A stretch of DNA of 64,000 bases from the NCBI GenBank assembly GCA_026874595.1, contig CM049315.1:12150664-12214663 (forward strand). The letters run 5' to 3'. Shown in pieces: positions 37,008-49,290 of the stretch. The translations under genes and the position numbers were made by a program. The stretch is from Sipunculus nudus. Taxonomy: Eukaryota > Annelida > Sipuncula > Golfingiida > Sipunculidae. A model generated the notes under the pieces. The model was not told the DNA's origin. It saw nothing but the letters and a program-made list of their open reading frames with translations, and did not search any database. The stretch's first letter is position 1; each line of letters opens with the position of its first letter.

Positions 37008-37340
37008 CTGTTTCTTGCTGTAGCTGGTCTTTGGTGAGTTATGGTTGGAGAAGGCAGAGTACTTTTTCTGGCCGGAGCACTGTTCTCCCACCTGTGAGGT
37101 AGCCACATTTTTCATGCTCTCCAAAAGCCGAATCAGCAGAATATTTGAAGGCAGGTTATCCACCCTGGTTTCTACGACTGCCCGACATTCTGGACACCGC
37201 AGTTCCCTTTTGGAATTGACGATTTCATCAAGACAGCGTCGACAGAAAGTGTGCTGACATGGCAGCACCTTGCTGGTTTCATCCAGCTGTTCCAGGCAGA
37301 CAGAACATTCTAACAGTTCTGTCAGTGCCTTCTCATCCAT
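37008..37340 (-). CDS. SH3RF/POSH-type E3 ubiquitin ligase, first coding exon (RING)
   Basis: A 111-codon exon from ATG at 37340-37338 to CAG at 37010-37008, followed by a consensus donor GTAAGG. It encodes an N-terminal RING finger of C3HC4 type: Cys12, Cys15, Cys28, His30, Cys33, Cys36, Cys49 and Cys52 are all present and correctly spaced. Next comes [15 protein letters not shown] (about residues 63-77), the segment typical of SH3RF1/SH3RF3. The last 30 residues are polar and linker-like. SH3RF (POSH) proteins are RING ligases with SH3 domains that scaffold Rac-JNK signalling and act in endosomal and Golgi sorting. The SH3 domains must be encoded by exons further left; none was found in the window, so the gene appears to run past position 1 or has exons I missed. 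A 5' UTR intron is likely. Confidence 0.88.
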
Positions 37341-39871
37341 TGTGACCTGGTCAGCTGATATACATCATATATATCACCAACTGAGACATAATAACTGACT
37401 TCAATAAATGCAAGTCTAATCTACATCATCATCACTTTGGTTATGATTAATGTATGTAATTTTATCATGGTTTGAATATTCTCAATTAAAATTACATATA
37501 CAAGGTCTCATCTTTTACACAGGATGGTCAAGTTTCCTAACCATGTATCTGTTTTAGTCTTTCCTTGGTCTTTCCAGTAAAACTGCAGCATTAATACTGA
37601 ACCTTGAAGAAACCACTCCATGCTTCAATCAACTTTAAATCCTTGCTCCTAGTCACGTACAGGTCATTTTTTGTCACTGCACACATCTGTAACAAGAGAA
37701 TGATGAAGTTTGAAGTCATAAATCAGCTAGGAACATGTATTGTTAATAAATTATACAACTTAACTAATGGTCTTTTATTTCCCTACCAAGCTGCTGATGA
37801 TGAGGTTACAGATAATTTACAGTAAAAACTAGGGTGTAACTAATCATCCCAAAATCTCAAAGGACCCATAATTTCCCTTGCACTTCACTGCAGGCTGTGA
37901 GAGACTGAATTTTTAAGGACTCCTGATTTTATAGAGGACATTTCATTCATTCTTTGTCAGTCAGCAATGGTAAAATCTAGTACATCGAGCCAGCCCTATT
38001 TCCCTATCCACCGATTACTATTATAAATTTTAATGGCAAAAAAATTGACTAGTTACACCATTAGCAAACCTAAAAACATATAAATAATGCATGTCACAAG
38101 CTTATAAGCAACATGCCCTATGTCATGTATTGGCTAAAAAGCTGCTTTTTACTCATGAAATAGGAATGCAACATGGTGTTTTTTAACATCCTAAGTATTG
38201 GTGTCTTTTGACTCCCTTGTGCAAATACTGCTGATGTTTTGCTGGCTGTATGCAGGTAATTTAAGACTTCCCAGCCTTCAAACCTCAGGAGTTCAGGGAT
38301 ACCAGAATTGATGGTACACAAGCAACTGCAGCAACTGAAAACACATGGCTGTCTGCTGCGGCCTGCTGTGATATTTACTAGGTGTGTGTCTCTGTTACTA
38401 TAACAAGCAGACAGAACAATTCCAAGGTAACCATTGTCACTGCAGTACATTATCATATACAGAAGGGCTGTATTGAAACATTTATATGGAGCCCTTAATC
38501 AGGAGAATGTTAGTAAACACTGATTATCAGTTCAGCAATCAATTTTTAATAATATTACTATAATAACATAAGGGGAGAATAGTGAATGATATACCAAAAA
38601 TTGTTGATTATCAGCATGAGATTATCCATAAAATGCTGATAAATTTTCTATAAGGTTCAGTGAAATTTATTAAAATTATTATTTTTATAATTAAAATATA
38701 TAAATGGACAAACCTGGAAGACCTGTGAAAGCCAGGGCTTGTAGCCATGTGTGAATGTAAGATTGATTAATTTTATTAATTCAAACCTGTGTACTGACTT
38801 GTAATAGTTCACTAAGCCTGGGGCTCTGTGAGAATAAGCCAGTATATACAACACACGGAGGCCAAGCTGGAATGAGAACTTGAGAAGCAGGACAGATTTG
38901 AGTCTAACCTCTACAGACAACTACAAGTCATTCTGAAGGCAGTCATTCTCAGAACCTGACCAATGAACTTCCCTATAGATGTGTATTGCTTTATTTGTGA
39001 AGTGGTAGAACAACTGAAATTTGTGACCTGGTCACATGGTAAATCAGCCCAATCAGGAAACAATACAGCTCTCCACCTTGTTACATATGATCCTGATAAA
39101 CATCACGCTGGAATGGGGTTGTGGCAGATAACATCAGCCCGTTCTCTGAACAGAGCCTCCTTAACGAAGGCTTGATGAACATAACAGTGCACCAAAAACC
39201 ATTTACCAATAAAGAGGTCTTTACTGGCAAAACCTTTTATGCTAATGGTAAAATGTGTCTGGAGTAAGCCGTCTCACCCAAACAGGACCCTGTTTTTTGT
39301 TTATTGACTTGAGTTTACAGACTACATTTTTTTTATAATCTTCTGATTTCTGTATTATGCATTTATTTTTTATTATCTGATTTTTCATATTTTAAAGGAA
39401 ATAAACATGCAAAGGATTATGGATACCTGCTAGTTACTGTCCAGTTGTTTACTTCAGAGCTGACTGAATTTTAAGTTTTAAATAATTACAAATAAATCAA
39501 TGAATTAATATATGTATTCATTGTAAGTTTGAGAATAAAAAATATACATCTCCTTCTTTAATCTAAACTATATCACACAGATATTATACATTAATACCCC
39601 TTCTATTTTTTATCAGGAATTAGGCACACTTTCAAACTAGACTCAATATTGTAATCTGAATGATGTTGATACTCTATTATTGATAAAAAAAACATCAGAG
39701 TTCATTTATTAAACATCACTTGATGTTACAGTTAACTCTTCAGTCTCTTGAGTAAATTAAATAAACCAAAACGTGAAATTTGTAGATCTAATGTAAAATT
39801 GTATAATAATTACTGTTCATTAGTGAATCATTAAGTTATGAATGATTTTCTGAAGTAACAAATAACTAAAA
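37341..39871. other. Upstream region of SH3RF, probably a 5' UTR intron
   Basis: AT-rich, no protein-coding exon recognised. The longest frame (112 codons, minus strand, 38118-38456) has no domain signature. The distance to the CpG-rich block at 40 kb suggests an untranslated first exon there, but no convincing donor was identified on the minus strand. Confidence 0.4.
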
Positions 39872-39910
39872 AAGGTTAATTACAACTTAAATTAAGTTGT
39901 AATTAACCTT
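39872..39910. repeat. Perfect 39-bp palindrome
   Basis: The arm AAGGTTAATTACAACTTAA, a central A, and its exact complement: 19 + 1 + 19 bp with no mismatch. It contains homeodomain-type TTAATTA cores in both arms. It lies just left of the CpG-rich block. Confidence 0.9.
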
Positions 39911-40049
39911 CTTAATATTAATAATAAAAGCAATGCTGCCACTGGTAATCGCACAGCAGTTCCCTAATTATTCTATATAATCAGTTTTAATATTGTAATG
40001 AGTTAATAACATGACATGATTCCGTACCCCCCCCCCCCCCCTTCCATGC

Positions 40050-40900
40050 TGTACAAGTATACCAGGACCGGCGACCCGCCCATGCCAAAACCACACGAGT
40101 TACTTTTCAGTGCAAAGTTGTGATTCGTGAATGAACAATCCAAGTTTATGGGTTCACATGTTTCACAAGTACGCGATTGCGCACATTGCAACTTAATATG
40201 AAAAGTCAGACAACACACACATCAGCCGTTTTGCTTATTTATACAACAGTTGTAACAATTTTAACACGTACATGAGTGGTAAAAAGATAACCGCATCTTA
40301 ATAAACTGTTCTCACCCTGCCATCCTCCTGTCAACCTCCTCCAAGTCACATATTAGGTGTGCATATTATTCCGCGTGAATAAAGTAGTCCGTTATCATTA
40401 TTCTGCTCAAGTATATGTGTCAGCCACGATGGAGTTGTATAAAATATCTATTTCGACAAGGTGCGACGATTTTGTTAGGTGTGAGGCTTTAAAACTGAAG
40501 TTAGCTTCGACCGCTTCAAATGTGCGTATACTCCCAACGAGGCGCAAACCAAATATGACCTTTTGGTGAACTCCACATAATCTCAAATCCACAACATTGG
40601 GAAGTCACAAATTGACGTCGATATTCTACCTTTTGATAATGCCTTGGGTTCTCAATATCAATTCTTTAACTCATGCGATCAATAAGTATTATAAACTATG
40701 GTTATTTATATTTTTGCCAACTGCTTTATATAGCCTCACGTGACATCGGGAAGGGCAAGGTCGGAGAGCAACTCTGCGATAGAAGTTGGCAGAAATCCCC
40801 ACTCAGACTGAGAGTTGTAAGTGCAAATGTTTGCATTCTTGCAATAAACAGGCATTATATGCGTTATTTTTTATACACTATGATATTAAAATTCAAATAC
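40050..40900. promoter_or_regulatory. CpG-rich block, candidate divergent promoter of SH3RF and FHIP1
   Basis: By eye this is the largest CpG-dense, non-repetitive, non-coding stretch in the window; flanking DNA is CpG-poor. It lies between the minus-strand SH3RF exon and the plus-strand FHIP1 exons. Visible sites: TATAAAAT at 40438-40445 (plus), TGACGTCG at 40613-40620 (CRE-like), and TCACGTGAC at 40736-40744 (E-box of the USF/TFEB type). A strong donor, GTAAGT, at 40817-40822 could end an untranslated FHIP1 first exon, since the first coding exon has its own acceptor at 51643. In invertebrates with mosaic methylation, unmethylated promoters keep CpG. Transcription start sites were not shown. 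Confidence 0.45.
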
Positions 40901-41565
40901 AAAGGTTAATTTATTCCACGATAATGGTTTGTGGTGTTATGATCGCCTGAAGAAGCGCATGCCAAAGGTAGACCCAATCAGTGCGTCTTCACAAATTCAG
41001 GCACACCTCATCGCATCGGTGTCAGAAATCCAAAACATAGGTCCTTGTTGGCACCTCAGTTGTTATGGGTTCATAACTGAAATGAGATTTCAGTTATGGG
41101 AATCCTCTTATGGAAAAGCGTAGCAGGGGTATATTGGGATATTTGCAAAATAAACAGAGAAAATGGAGGCAATTTAGCAAATTTCTTACCAATAATGGCT
41201 AATAAACTGTTCTGGAGTAAAAATAAATTATGTAGAAGTGCCCTTATAAGGAAATTGTTAAGATTTCAACTCCTGTGGTTTTTTTTAGCCTGCCATGCGG
41301 TCATGTTTATCTTTTGTCACATGACCCTGTCCTTGACCTTATTGATATGAGAAAAGTTGTCCTCTGATTATTGTTCCAAATAAATTATAGTAAATATTGT
41401 TTCCATAACTTCCATAGGCAAATTTGTTAAAACCTTAAATGATATAGCCATAAACTTATAAAGGACTTATTGAAGCCATATATTATCATTTACTCATAAG
41501 TATTATTCATGAAATAAGATTTTTTTTAATAGATTTATTAGCAATAAATTACTCTGGTACACCAG

Positions 41566-41597
41566 AGGTCAGGTCACAGGTCAGGTCATGGGTGACC
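41566..41597 (+). promoter_or_regulatory. Cluster of nuclear-receptor half-sites
   Basis: Four AGGTCA half-sites (41566, 41571, 41578, 41583) followed by GGGTGA and its complementary TGACC within 32 bp. Pairs at one-base spacing (41571/41578 and 41583/41590) match DR1 elements bound by RXR, HNF4 or COUP-type receptors. It could also be a short 12-bp tandem duplication of AGGTCAGGTCAC without function. Confidence 0.35.
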
Positions 41598-41825
41598 AGA
41601 GTTCATGCCTCAGCAACATGGCTGTGTCAGTGATGGTCTTCTGCTCTTCTCTTCATGATAAAATGCTGTTATATCATATATAACATAAACAGGAGACTCC
41701 ACATGTATGGAAACTGATATATAAAGGATATATAGGTAGAGTGAACATAGTTTAAGCTGCATCTTATTCTTAATTACTCTTTTATTCTTTCCTTCTGATA
41801 CATCAGAAGGACCGCTACGATATTT

Positions 41826-41925
41826 CGTAAGAACATACTCAAGGCTGAGTATGGAGCCCGGGTCACCTGGTGTGTAATTCTCAGCCTTGCACCAAGGCAA
41901 GCACCTCAGTAGCTCCCTGGTGAGA
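41826..41925 (-). mobile_element. tRNA-derived SINE-like relic
   Basis: Read on the minus strand: GAGCTACTGAGGTGCTTGCC (A-box and D-arm-like), GCAAGGCTGAGA (anticodon arm-like), then AGGTGACCCGGGCTCCAT, close to a B-box. The order and spacing match a tRNA head, but the acceptor stem is not intact, so it is not called a tRNA gene. Confidence 0.45.
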
Positions 41926-43270
41926 ATGACCCGAAAAGCTAAATCAATATTTATCCTATGAATACCATACTTGGGAAGTTGAACAAAGCTGTATTTACTG
42001 TTCTGTTTTCCGATACAGGACAGGTGTGAAAAATATGTGCCACACCCCCTTCATTATTCAGCACTATCCAAACTGTCAAAGTTTTGTTTGATGTAACAAT
42101 ATTGACTTTAAAATGTTTCATATTTTAGCAATCAACTATTTTATCTATAACAAGTTTTTTAAAGACCAGTGTTTATACTCATTTACAATATATAAATCTC
42201 CTGTTTGCAGGTATAAACATGCCTTGGGTACTCAAGTGACATGTACTGATGTAGCACACATTTATTCATGAATTCAATAAAAATTTGTTTAGTTGTGATC
42301 TTTGAGGAAAGAACAAGTTTTTTAAATTTGGAGATGTTTTATAGATACAGATAGAATCTGTAAAATTTTGTTTGTACATTCTTAACAACTATTGAATTGA
42401 ACTTTATTCTATTGGTTAATATTGGAGTGAGCATAGAATCCCATCTTCATATTTGGATGGTTATTACTGAAACATATATCGAAAAAAGACTTGTGTTGTA
42501 ATGTTTTCTGTCTTCTGTGGCATTTTGTGTATCCTTCTATGACTCCTGGGATATTTCGTGTTTAAGTAATCTGGAATGAGAGAGGGAAACATGAATTAAT
42601 AGCACATTGCAAATATCATAAAATCAATAAAAGGATATGATATCAGAACAAATGCATAATGAACCGTGCCATGAAGGCAAGTTGCAAGCAGAAGGAAAGC
42701 CAGGTGTTCATGTCTATTCATGACAGTGTCCATCAGTAGTTACTGCACTACAGGGAGTTGATTCTCCCATGTGAATAATGGTAAATATACTGACATGGCC
42801 CCGCTGAAACCAAGTGGTGAAAAATTAGAATGCAAATCATTTGAATTTTGAAAAAAAAGGCTCAAGAAGACATGGAAAGGAAGAATGAAATTCCAGCTGC
42901 TGCCCAAGCACCCCTACTGAATCTCCCCCTATAAAAATGTGTATGAGGTATGCATGGTTTGTGCACATGGGCAGACAACAGAGGAATTGTCTGAAAAATT
43001 AGTGCATGGTGCCCTGCTGATCTGTCAGAACATGCATGAGCAGAGATTCAGTATGGATAAACGTGGAAAATATGAAAATACAGGAGCATTCTGGATGCAA
43101 TTGACAATCAGGACAGCTTGTATAATAACAGATAGCTCTTGCTGTATATGGGGGAGGTTCAATGGTACATTGTAGTTGTCATAAGTGGCAGCACCAATGA
43201 AGCTTGAAGTGATGACTGATGAGTAACTGCAAGTGTATGAATTGTAGATTTTATGGATTGGATATTATCA
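41926..43270. other. Non-coding, no gene seen
   Basis: AT-rich unique sequence; frames up to 78 codons with no family features. Confidence 0.5.
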
Positions 43271-43425
43271 GGGTTGGGGCTAGTTACATTGAAAAGTAAT
43301 CATTACAATTACAATTACTTCCAAAAATTCAAATTACAATTACAAATTACTTATATTTTACAAAGTAATGATTAAATTACAATTACTTTTGAAAAGTAAT
43401 TACTTTCAATTGCATTATAAAAAAA
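43271..43425. mobile_element. CAGGGTTGGGGC-ended AATTAC-rich relic
   Basis: Begins CAGGGTTGGGGCTAGTTAC and continues with repeated AATTACAATTAC and AAAAGTAAT in both orientations up to about 43420. CAGGG-type ends with internal GTAAT repeats occur in hAT-like non-autonomous elements. The other end was not found, so it is probably truncated. Confidence 0.4.
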
Positions 43426-43718
43426 TATAATATACAAAAGCATGGTTCATGTAAGGTATCATTCATGGTAGAAAGGCCAAATGATTAAATTTATAAAAGA
43501 AAAAAATGCAAACAAAACATATCCAGTCTGGTGTCATATATTAAAGTGCACACTCACTATACTTATGTTCAAATTTACACTTTTCTCTTATCAAAAGGCA
43601 AAACGGGCTGTCATCATCATGTATGAACATTGCATGTATTCTTTATAGTATCAGGCATTGAAACATTTGCTTTGACACTTGCATCTGGTTATTAAATATG
43701 AAACATTATATACTGTAG

Positions 43719-43790
43719 TTGGCTTTATATTGGTGATGGTAAAATTTTGCGATATCTTCATTTTGAACTTTCCGCCTAAAGTACAGCCAT
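43719..43790. mobile_element. Single end of the GGTTGGCTTTAT MITE family
   Basis: TACTGTAGTTGGCTTTATATT, then AAAATTTTGCGATAT, matches the left end of the MITE copies at 26.8 and 29.9 kb. The right end is missing. Confidence 0.5.
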
Positions 43791-43961
43791 GTATTTGTAT
43801 TTAATTTATTATAAAATCAGAATAAACCCCACAATACCTCGCTAATTTCTGTTACAGTCATATTAAGACCTATGTCATAGTTGATGTATATCCTTGGTGA
43901 TTACTGAAGGTTTCACAATACTTAATGGTTGTTTGTATGATCTGGTTCTGATACCATGCAT

Positions 43962-44147
43962 ATTAATGAACAGAGTTTTCAGTAGATTGCTGATTAATGA
44001 ACAGAGTTTTCAGTAGATTGCTGATTAATGAACAGAGTTTTCAGTAGATTGCTGATTAATGAACAGAGTTTTCAGTAGATTGCTGATTAATGAACAATGT
44101 TTTCAGTAGATTGCTGATTAATGAACAGAGTTTTCAGAGGTGCTATA
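43962..44147. repeat. 31-bp minisatellite, six copies
   Basis: Units ATTAATGAACAGAGTTTTCA plus GTAGATTGCTG start at 43962, 43993, 44024, 44055, 44086 and 44117. Copies are almost identical; the fifth reads AACAATGTTT and the sixth diverges after TTTTCAG. The near identity suggests recent expansion. Confidence 0.95.
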
Positions 44148-44601
44148 CTTAATCTGTTTATGCAGATACATCATCACCTCCTATTCATCTTTGTTGATGG
44201 GGCATCTTATTCTCAAGGGTTTAATATTGCAAATAAATCCAATTTGATCTGTATCGTGGATATATTTTATGATAATACCTATATTTGTAGTTTGTTTTAA
44301 TTTATTATTTTCAGTTTAATATCCGTAAAAAAATTGATTAAAGCATTTTGTTCATATTTGTCACTTATTTGTTAGGGGGTATCATCCATGTCAACATTTC
44401 CTGGGAATTGCCAGTGTTATTTATCAGCCTGGCATATATTAACCGGAAGGTACCCCAAGGAACTGATGATCACAGGGCCTATAACTGAGGACCTTTACTG
44501 CCCAAAACCTCTGGTTAATTCTAAAAAAATTTTCATATTGTGTCTGTACTAAAGCTCTTACTTTACATGTTACTACTCTAGTTTTTTTTTGCTACCACTT
44601 T

Positions 44602-44760
44602 TTATAGCAAACCTGTGATCTAATGCGATGGCGCAGCGTCGTTCGTCCACTATCCTCCATCGTCCGTATGTTAACCCATGCTATCCCAAAGACTGTTAGA
44701 ACTAACAGTGCCAAAATTTATGGAAGAATCAGTCACATGTTAAACTCTGTCTGTTTAAGC
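44602..44760 (+). mobile_element. Fragment of element family D
   Basis: TATAGCAAACCTGTG, then TAATGCGATGGCGCAGC and GTCGTTCGTCCA, followed by GTTAGAACTAACAGTGCCA and AATCAGTCACATGT. It parallels the start of the family D copy at 61471. Only the left end is present. Confidence 0.55.
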
Positions 44761-46611
44761 ATATTTTTTGTATGTCAATAAAACTTGCCATAAACATCAC
44801 AAAAACATCAGGAGACAATATGTACTTACAGAATGCTGTTGCTTACAGCTCTCTTAGATAGTTGTGTACACTTGAAGTTTAAAATATTTTCATGTGTATG
44901 TCATAATTTCTGACTTGGTATAAATATTTTTGAGGACATACCCAATCTTCTTAAATTGGGCAGTATACAAGCAAACTCTCAGCAAGCATAGGTTTTAAGA
45001 AATGTAGTTCCATTTCACTGATCCATTCAGTTTGATCAGATCAGTTTTGTCTGGTGTGAGAGGGCCCTATATCAGTGACTTTTAACTCATTTCATGTTGC
45101 CCCTTGACTGAAGTCTAAACTACTCCATATTGAGTAGTTTAATCTATTGATTATTTTCTGTAGTTCACTAAATAAAAGGTCAAGTTTTTCTAAAACATCT
45201 AAGTAAACATTGCTACTTCAGTGTGTACTGGTAAGTACTAATGACATCAGTGTAAGTAACAGCATGTTTAACTACAGTGGACTGAGCTCTGTCAGGATGC
45301 CACCAATTATATAGAAAGGATCCTGAGTAAATTTTATTCTTACAGCAATTGGTTTCCCTTTCATTTGAAATTTAATCTTTGCTATTAGTCATATGTCTGA
45401 ATCAGAATATTATTGCGTTACACATGTGATGTTAATTCATTTGTGGTTAGGCAATGTACCAGGTTCTAGCAATAAGGAAGTGCCTATTTTACTTAAAGTG
45501 TGTGTGAAACATACAAAGGATAGAAAATCATTTTGTATATGGGCCAACCAAACCAAAGCCAAATTCCAAATTATTAAACATTTATATGTTAACTTGAGAA
45601 GTAATAGGGTGTGTGTGTATATATCTTTGTGTGTGTTCTTTTTTCCTCATATATTACTATTTTTATTAGTTTTACAGATATCTGGTGACATTTAGGAAAT
45701 AGTCTTATATAGATTATTGTCTATTTCAAGGTAAAAATCATTTTTTATCAAAAGTAATGACAGAAACCCTGTGGTTGTACTATTGCTTTTAAGGGGCAGT
45801 TTAATTTTTAAAAAATCATCTGTCCATTCAAACTGCTAATGATCTCATTAAAAAGAGTGTTCAATTCGTGACTCTGTTGTAATAACTGCTTCAAGCTCAA
45901 TTATCAACATTTAAATCTGTGAAGGTATCAGGTTATGGGCACTTATTTAACAACAGCCCTGGATGGATTAAGGTTTCCACTGAATACAATAATTAAGGAT
46001 TGTAATTTTGTTCTCATGGTCCCAGCAATCAGGAAGTATGGTTTTCTGTAAATACATTCAGAGCTGAAGTCACAGCAGGAAGAAACCTTGGATTGAAGTG
46101 AGCCACTTTTTATCATTAGTAATATGAGAGTGTGTGCAGCAGTGATTATGTAAGCTCGTAATGCGAAGGATGATTTTTGTAGATGTTATTTTATTGACCT
46201 ACATCAGTTATTAAATGCACCTCTGTATGCTGGTATTATGACCCGGAAAGGAAAGCAATCTCTGCACACCCACAGCTGAGCCCAGTACACACAGATAAGA
46301 AACTTGTGGATTATTAAACTAGTGTTGTGGATTATTTAACTTGTGTTATTTACTTAGTATATTTGTGGGACAGGCTTCAAGAAACACATGTAAGTGTCAG
46401 TGCATGTTTTATTCTTGCAGTTTCTCAAAGATTGACATGAGGTTCAAAAAGGAGATAGCATTTTAATTAATGTATGATTTAACATTAATTGTAAGTTCAT
46501 ATGTGATAAAGATGATTGATTCTGGAATTTAATGAATGAACTGATAGCTCTTTTAATGGAAATTCATATTTGATTTCAAAATAAAACTTTCTGTAGACAC
46601 TGGTGACAATG
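44761..46611. other. Non-coding, no gene seen
   Basis: AT-rich unique sequence. The 100-codon frame at 45393-45695 has low-complexity hydrophobic ends and no recognisable domain. Confidence 0.5.
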
Positions 46612-46690
46612 TGACCTGGAAGCATACAGGTTGGCTTCATATTTGTCAGATTAAAATGTTGTGGTTTTCACTGTTTGGCCAGGGTTCCCT
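46612..46690. mobile_element. Second single end of the MITE family
   Basis: ACAGGTTGGCTTCATATTTGTCAGA matches the left end of the copy at 29935. Only this end is recognised. Confidence 0.45.
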
Positions 46691-47049
46691 TTACTGGAAC
46701 AACAGCATACACAACCTTGTTCCATTATAATTATCATTTGTAACAGTTTGTCTAGTCTCTAAGAGAGCATTGAAAAAGTGAAAAATCTCTTTCATTGATT
46801 GGCATATATTTAAAAGATCTGATATTTTTTATAATACCCATCTTTAGTTTACGTTAACATTAACAATATTTTATTATTTCATAATATCAGTCTTTTGCTA
46901 GTTGACTTGTAATGCTGTAGATGTGGATAGCATGCATGAGATGCCAGTGTGGTGATATGAATGACTTTTGATCTGTGTAGCCTTATACCTAAAGGCTCTG
47001 TTTTTTTGCTTGCTGAGAATCTTCAATTTCGGCAAGCATGTTGGTCAGT

Positions 47050-47486
47050 TCCATATGTCTGTTTTGTTTGTTTGTAACGATGCCTGTCTCAAGTCTAAAA
47101 TGCAGTTTTGCTGGGATCACTTACATTGTTAATAGAAAACCAAATGTCCCTGAAGTCTGTTGATTTTGTCAATATCGGGCAAAGGTCAAGGTCATCGAAA
47201 AATGCCAAAGTCTATCTTTTGTCATAACTTTGTCAATATTAATCCTATCTTCACAAACTTAGGCTTGATTTCTTCCTATGGGTTTTCTCCATAAACTGGT
47301 CTAGTCAACTGGTCTCAATCTTGTGTCACTTTGTCAGCGTGTCTGTCTGTTTGTCAGTAACCCTTTATTTCACCTACTTGCTTGTTCTTTCATAGTAAAA
47401 TTAGCATTATACAGGACACAGCTTTGCATGAACCCTTTTCAAACTTGTACATCTTTTGCCCTATACAAATATCTTGAAAGTGATTT
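47050..47486. mobile_element. Repeat fragments beside element B
   Basis: Contains GGTCAAGGTCATCG and TGTCTGTCTGTTTGTCAG, the kinds of motif found inside and next to the ends of the other elements, but no paired ends. Probably a degraded related copy. Confidence 0.35.
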
Positions 47487-47488
47487 TC

Positions 47489-49290
47489 ATTTTTAGCTCA
47501 GCTGACCATAAGTCATCTGAGCTATAGTCGTGGTCCTTTGTCCGTCAGCTGTCCGTCCGTCCGTCTGTCCCTCTGTCTGTCCATTAAACTGGCACGTTTT
47601 GAAACCGTAAGACCTAGGAATCCAAAATTCAGCATAATGTTAGATGTCCCCAAGATCTCCTACCAAGCCGAAAACTGGGTCTTTGTGACTTTGTTCCTTT
47701 GAGAAATTAAGGAAAAACCTCAATTTTTTATTAAAAACCTATTTTCACACTTCAGGACTGCCTAATATCAAAACCACTCATCTGTTTTTAGCTCAGCTGA
47801 CTATAAGTCATCTGAGCTATAGTCATGGTCCATTGTCCGTCGTCTGTCCGTCCGTCCGTCCGTCCGTAGATGTGGCATGTTTTGAATCCGTAAGACCTAG
47901 GAATCCAAAATCCAGCATAATAATAGATGTCCCAAAGATCTCCTACCAAGCCGAAAACTGGGTCTTTGCGACTTTGTTCCTTTGAGAAATTAAGAAAAAA
48001 CCTCAATTTTTTATTAAAATCCTATTTTCACACTTCAGGACTGCCTAATATCAAAACCACTCATCTGTTTTTCCTCATATTTACCATAAATAATCCTCTA
48101 TATAGTTCCTATATACATGCCAGAAATAAGGTCTGTATTATATGTGCCCAAACATAACGCATTTTGTAAAAAATCAGGAAAGATATTTGATCACTTAACA
48201 CAAAACATGTTAAAGCTAAGGACTTTTTTTCCAGTAATATAACTTTAAACAATAAAAATTAAATTGTATACTAAAAATTAGATCAAAATCTTTTAAATTT
48301 TTTAAAATATTAACAAAAATAAAAAATTGGTACCTTAAATTTTGCCCAACTTTGACCATGGCACATTTTTTTCCTGTAACTGCTGTGGATTTAATCTTCA
48401 CAGCATGTTTTTGTTAGCACTTAAACACTTAAACACTATTAACACTTAAAATTTGAAACCAGTTGATCAAAAACTGTAGATTTTATTCAAGTTTTCAGGC
48501 ACCATGTCACATATTATTTACATCAAGCTAGTGTAATGCAGTTTGATAGAGCTCAGCTCCCCAGCTTCAGCTCTCATTTCCTAAAATTTGACATACAGAT
48601 AGATGTCTCCAAAATCCCATACCATGCTAAGAATTTGGTCACTAGGACTTAATTCCTTTTAGATAATAATGAAAAATTTTTTTTTCCATTAAAAACCCAT
48701 TGTTACACAAGACTGCTTAATATCAAAACCACTGATCTGACTTTGATCATATATAATATACATATTTTTCTATACATTCGCTATGCATATGCCAGAAATG
48801 ATGTCAGTATTGTGTAATTGTTTTAAGTTATGGGCCCAAACAATGCACTTTGTAAAAAATCAAGAAATTTATTTACTCCCTTAAACAAGAGGATTGCAGA
48901 AGCTAGAGATTTTTTGTCAGGGATGTAACATTATTTATTCAAGATTCAATTGAATACCCAAAATTATTTCTGAATTTTTCAAATTTTATAAGTTATTAGT
49001 ATAAATATAAAATTAGTACCTTAAATTTTGCCCAACTTTGACCATGGCACGTTTGTTTCCTGTGAGCACTGTTGATATAATTTTCACATCATGCATACAA
49101 AAGGATTTCAGCTTTTTAGTTTAGAAAGCTGAAAGAAAATGGCCAAAAATTGTAGCTTTTGCTAATGTTTTTATGAGACCATGTCAGAACCAGGCTCTCC
49201 AAAGCCCCTCTTCAGTCACCTGTATGTTGACCTTATTGACCTTTCAGCAAATTATGCACGCTTGAGGGAGGCATACACTGGGGCAGCCAG
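47489..49290 (+). mobile_element. Element family B, plus-oriented, with tandemly doubled start
   Basis: Starts TTTTTAGCTCAGCTGAC at 47490. It can fold with ATCTGAGCT downstream and is followed by a GTCCGTCC microsatellite. The whole first 297 bp repeats at 47787, again with TTTTTAGCTCAGCTGAC and GTCCGTCCGTCC. Then two longer units (about 48060-48430 and 48720-49110) share AAAACCACT, CATATGCCAGAAAT-like sequence and TTGCCCAACTTTGACCATGG (48341 and 49029). The matching right end was not found before 49.3 kb, so it is incomplete or composite. No coding sequence; short frames here are artefacts. Confidence 0.6.

Noticed and set aside
37008-37340. TRIM or generic RING protein as identity of the RING exon
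   Set aside because: RING at the extreme N-terminus followed by [12 protein letters not shown] fits SH3RF better; no B-box follows within the exon.
38118-38456. 112-residue minus-strand frame upstream of SH3RF
   Set aside because: No domain, no start or splice context linking it to the RING exon. In a 64-kb window a few frames of this length are expected by chance.
41826-41925. Possible tRNA gene
   Set aside because: A- and B-box-like segments are present, but acceptor and anticodon stems do not pair properly, so a SINE relic is the better reading.
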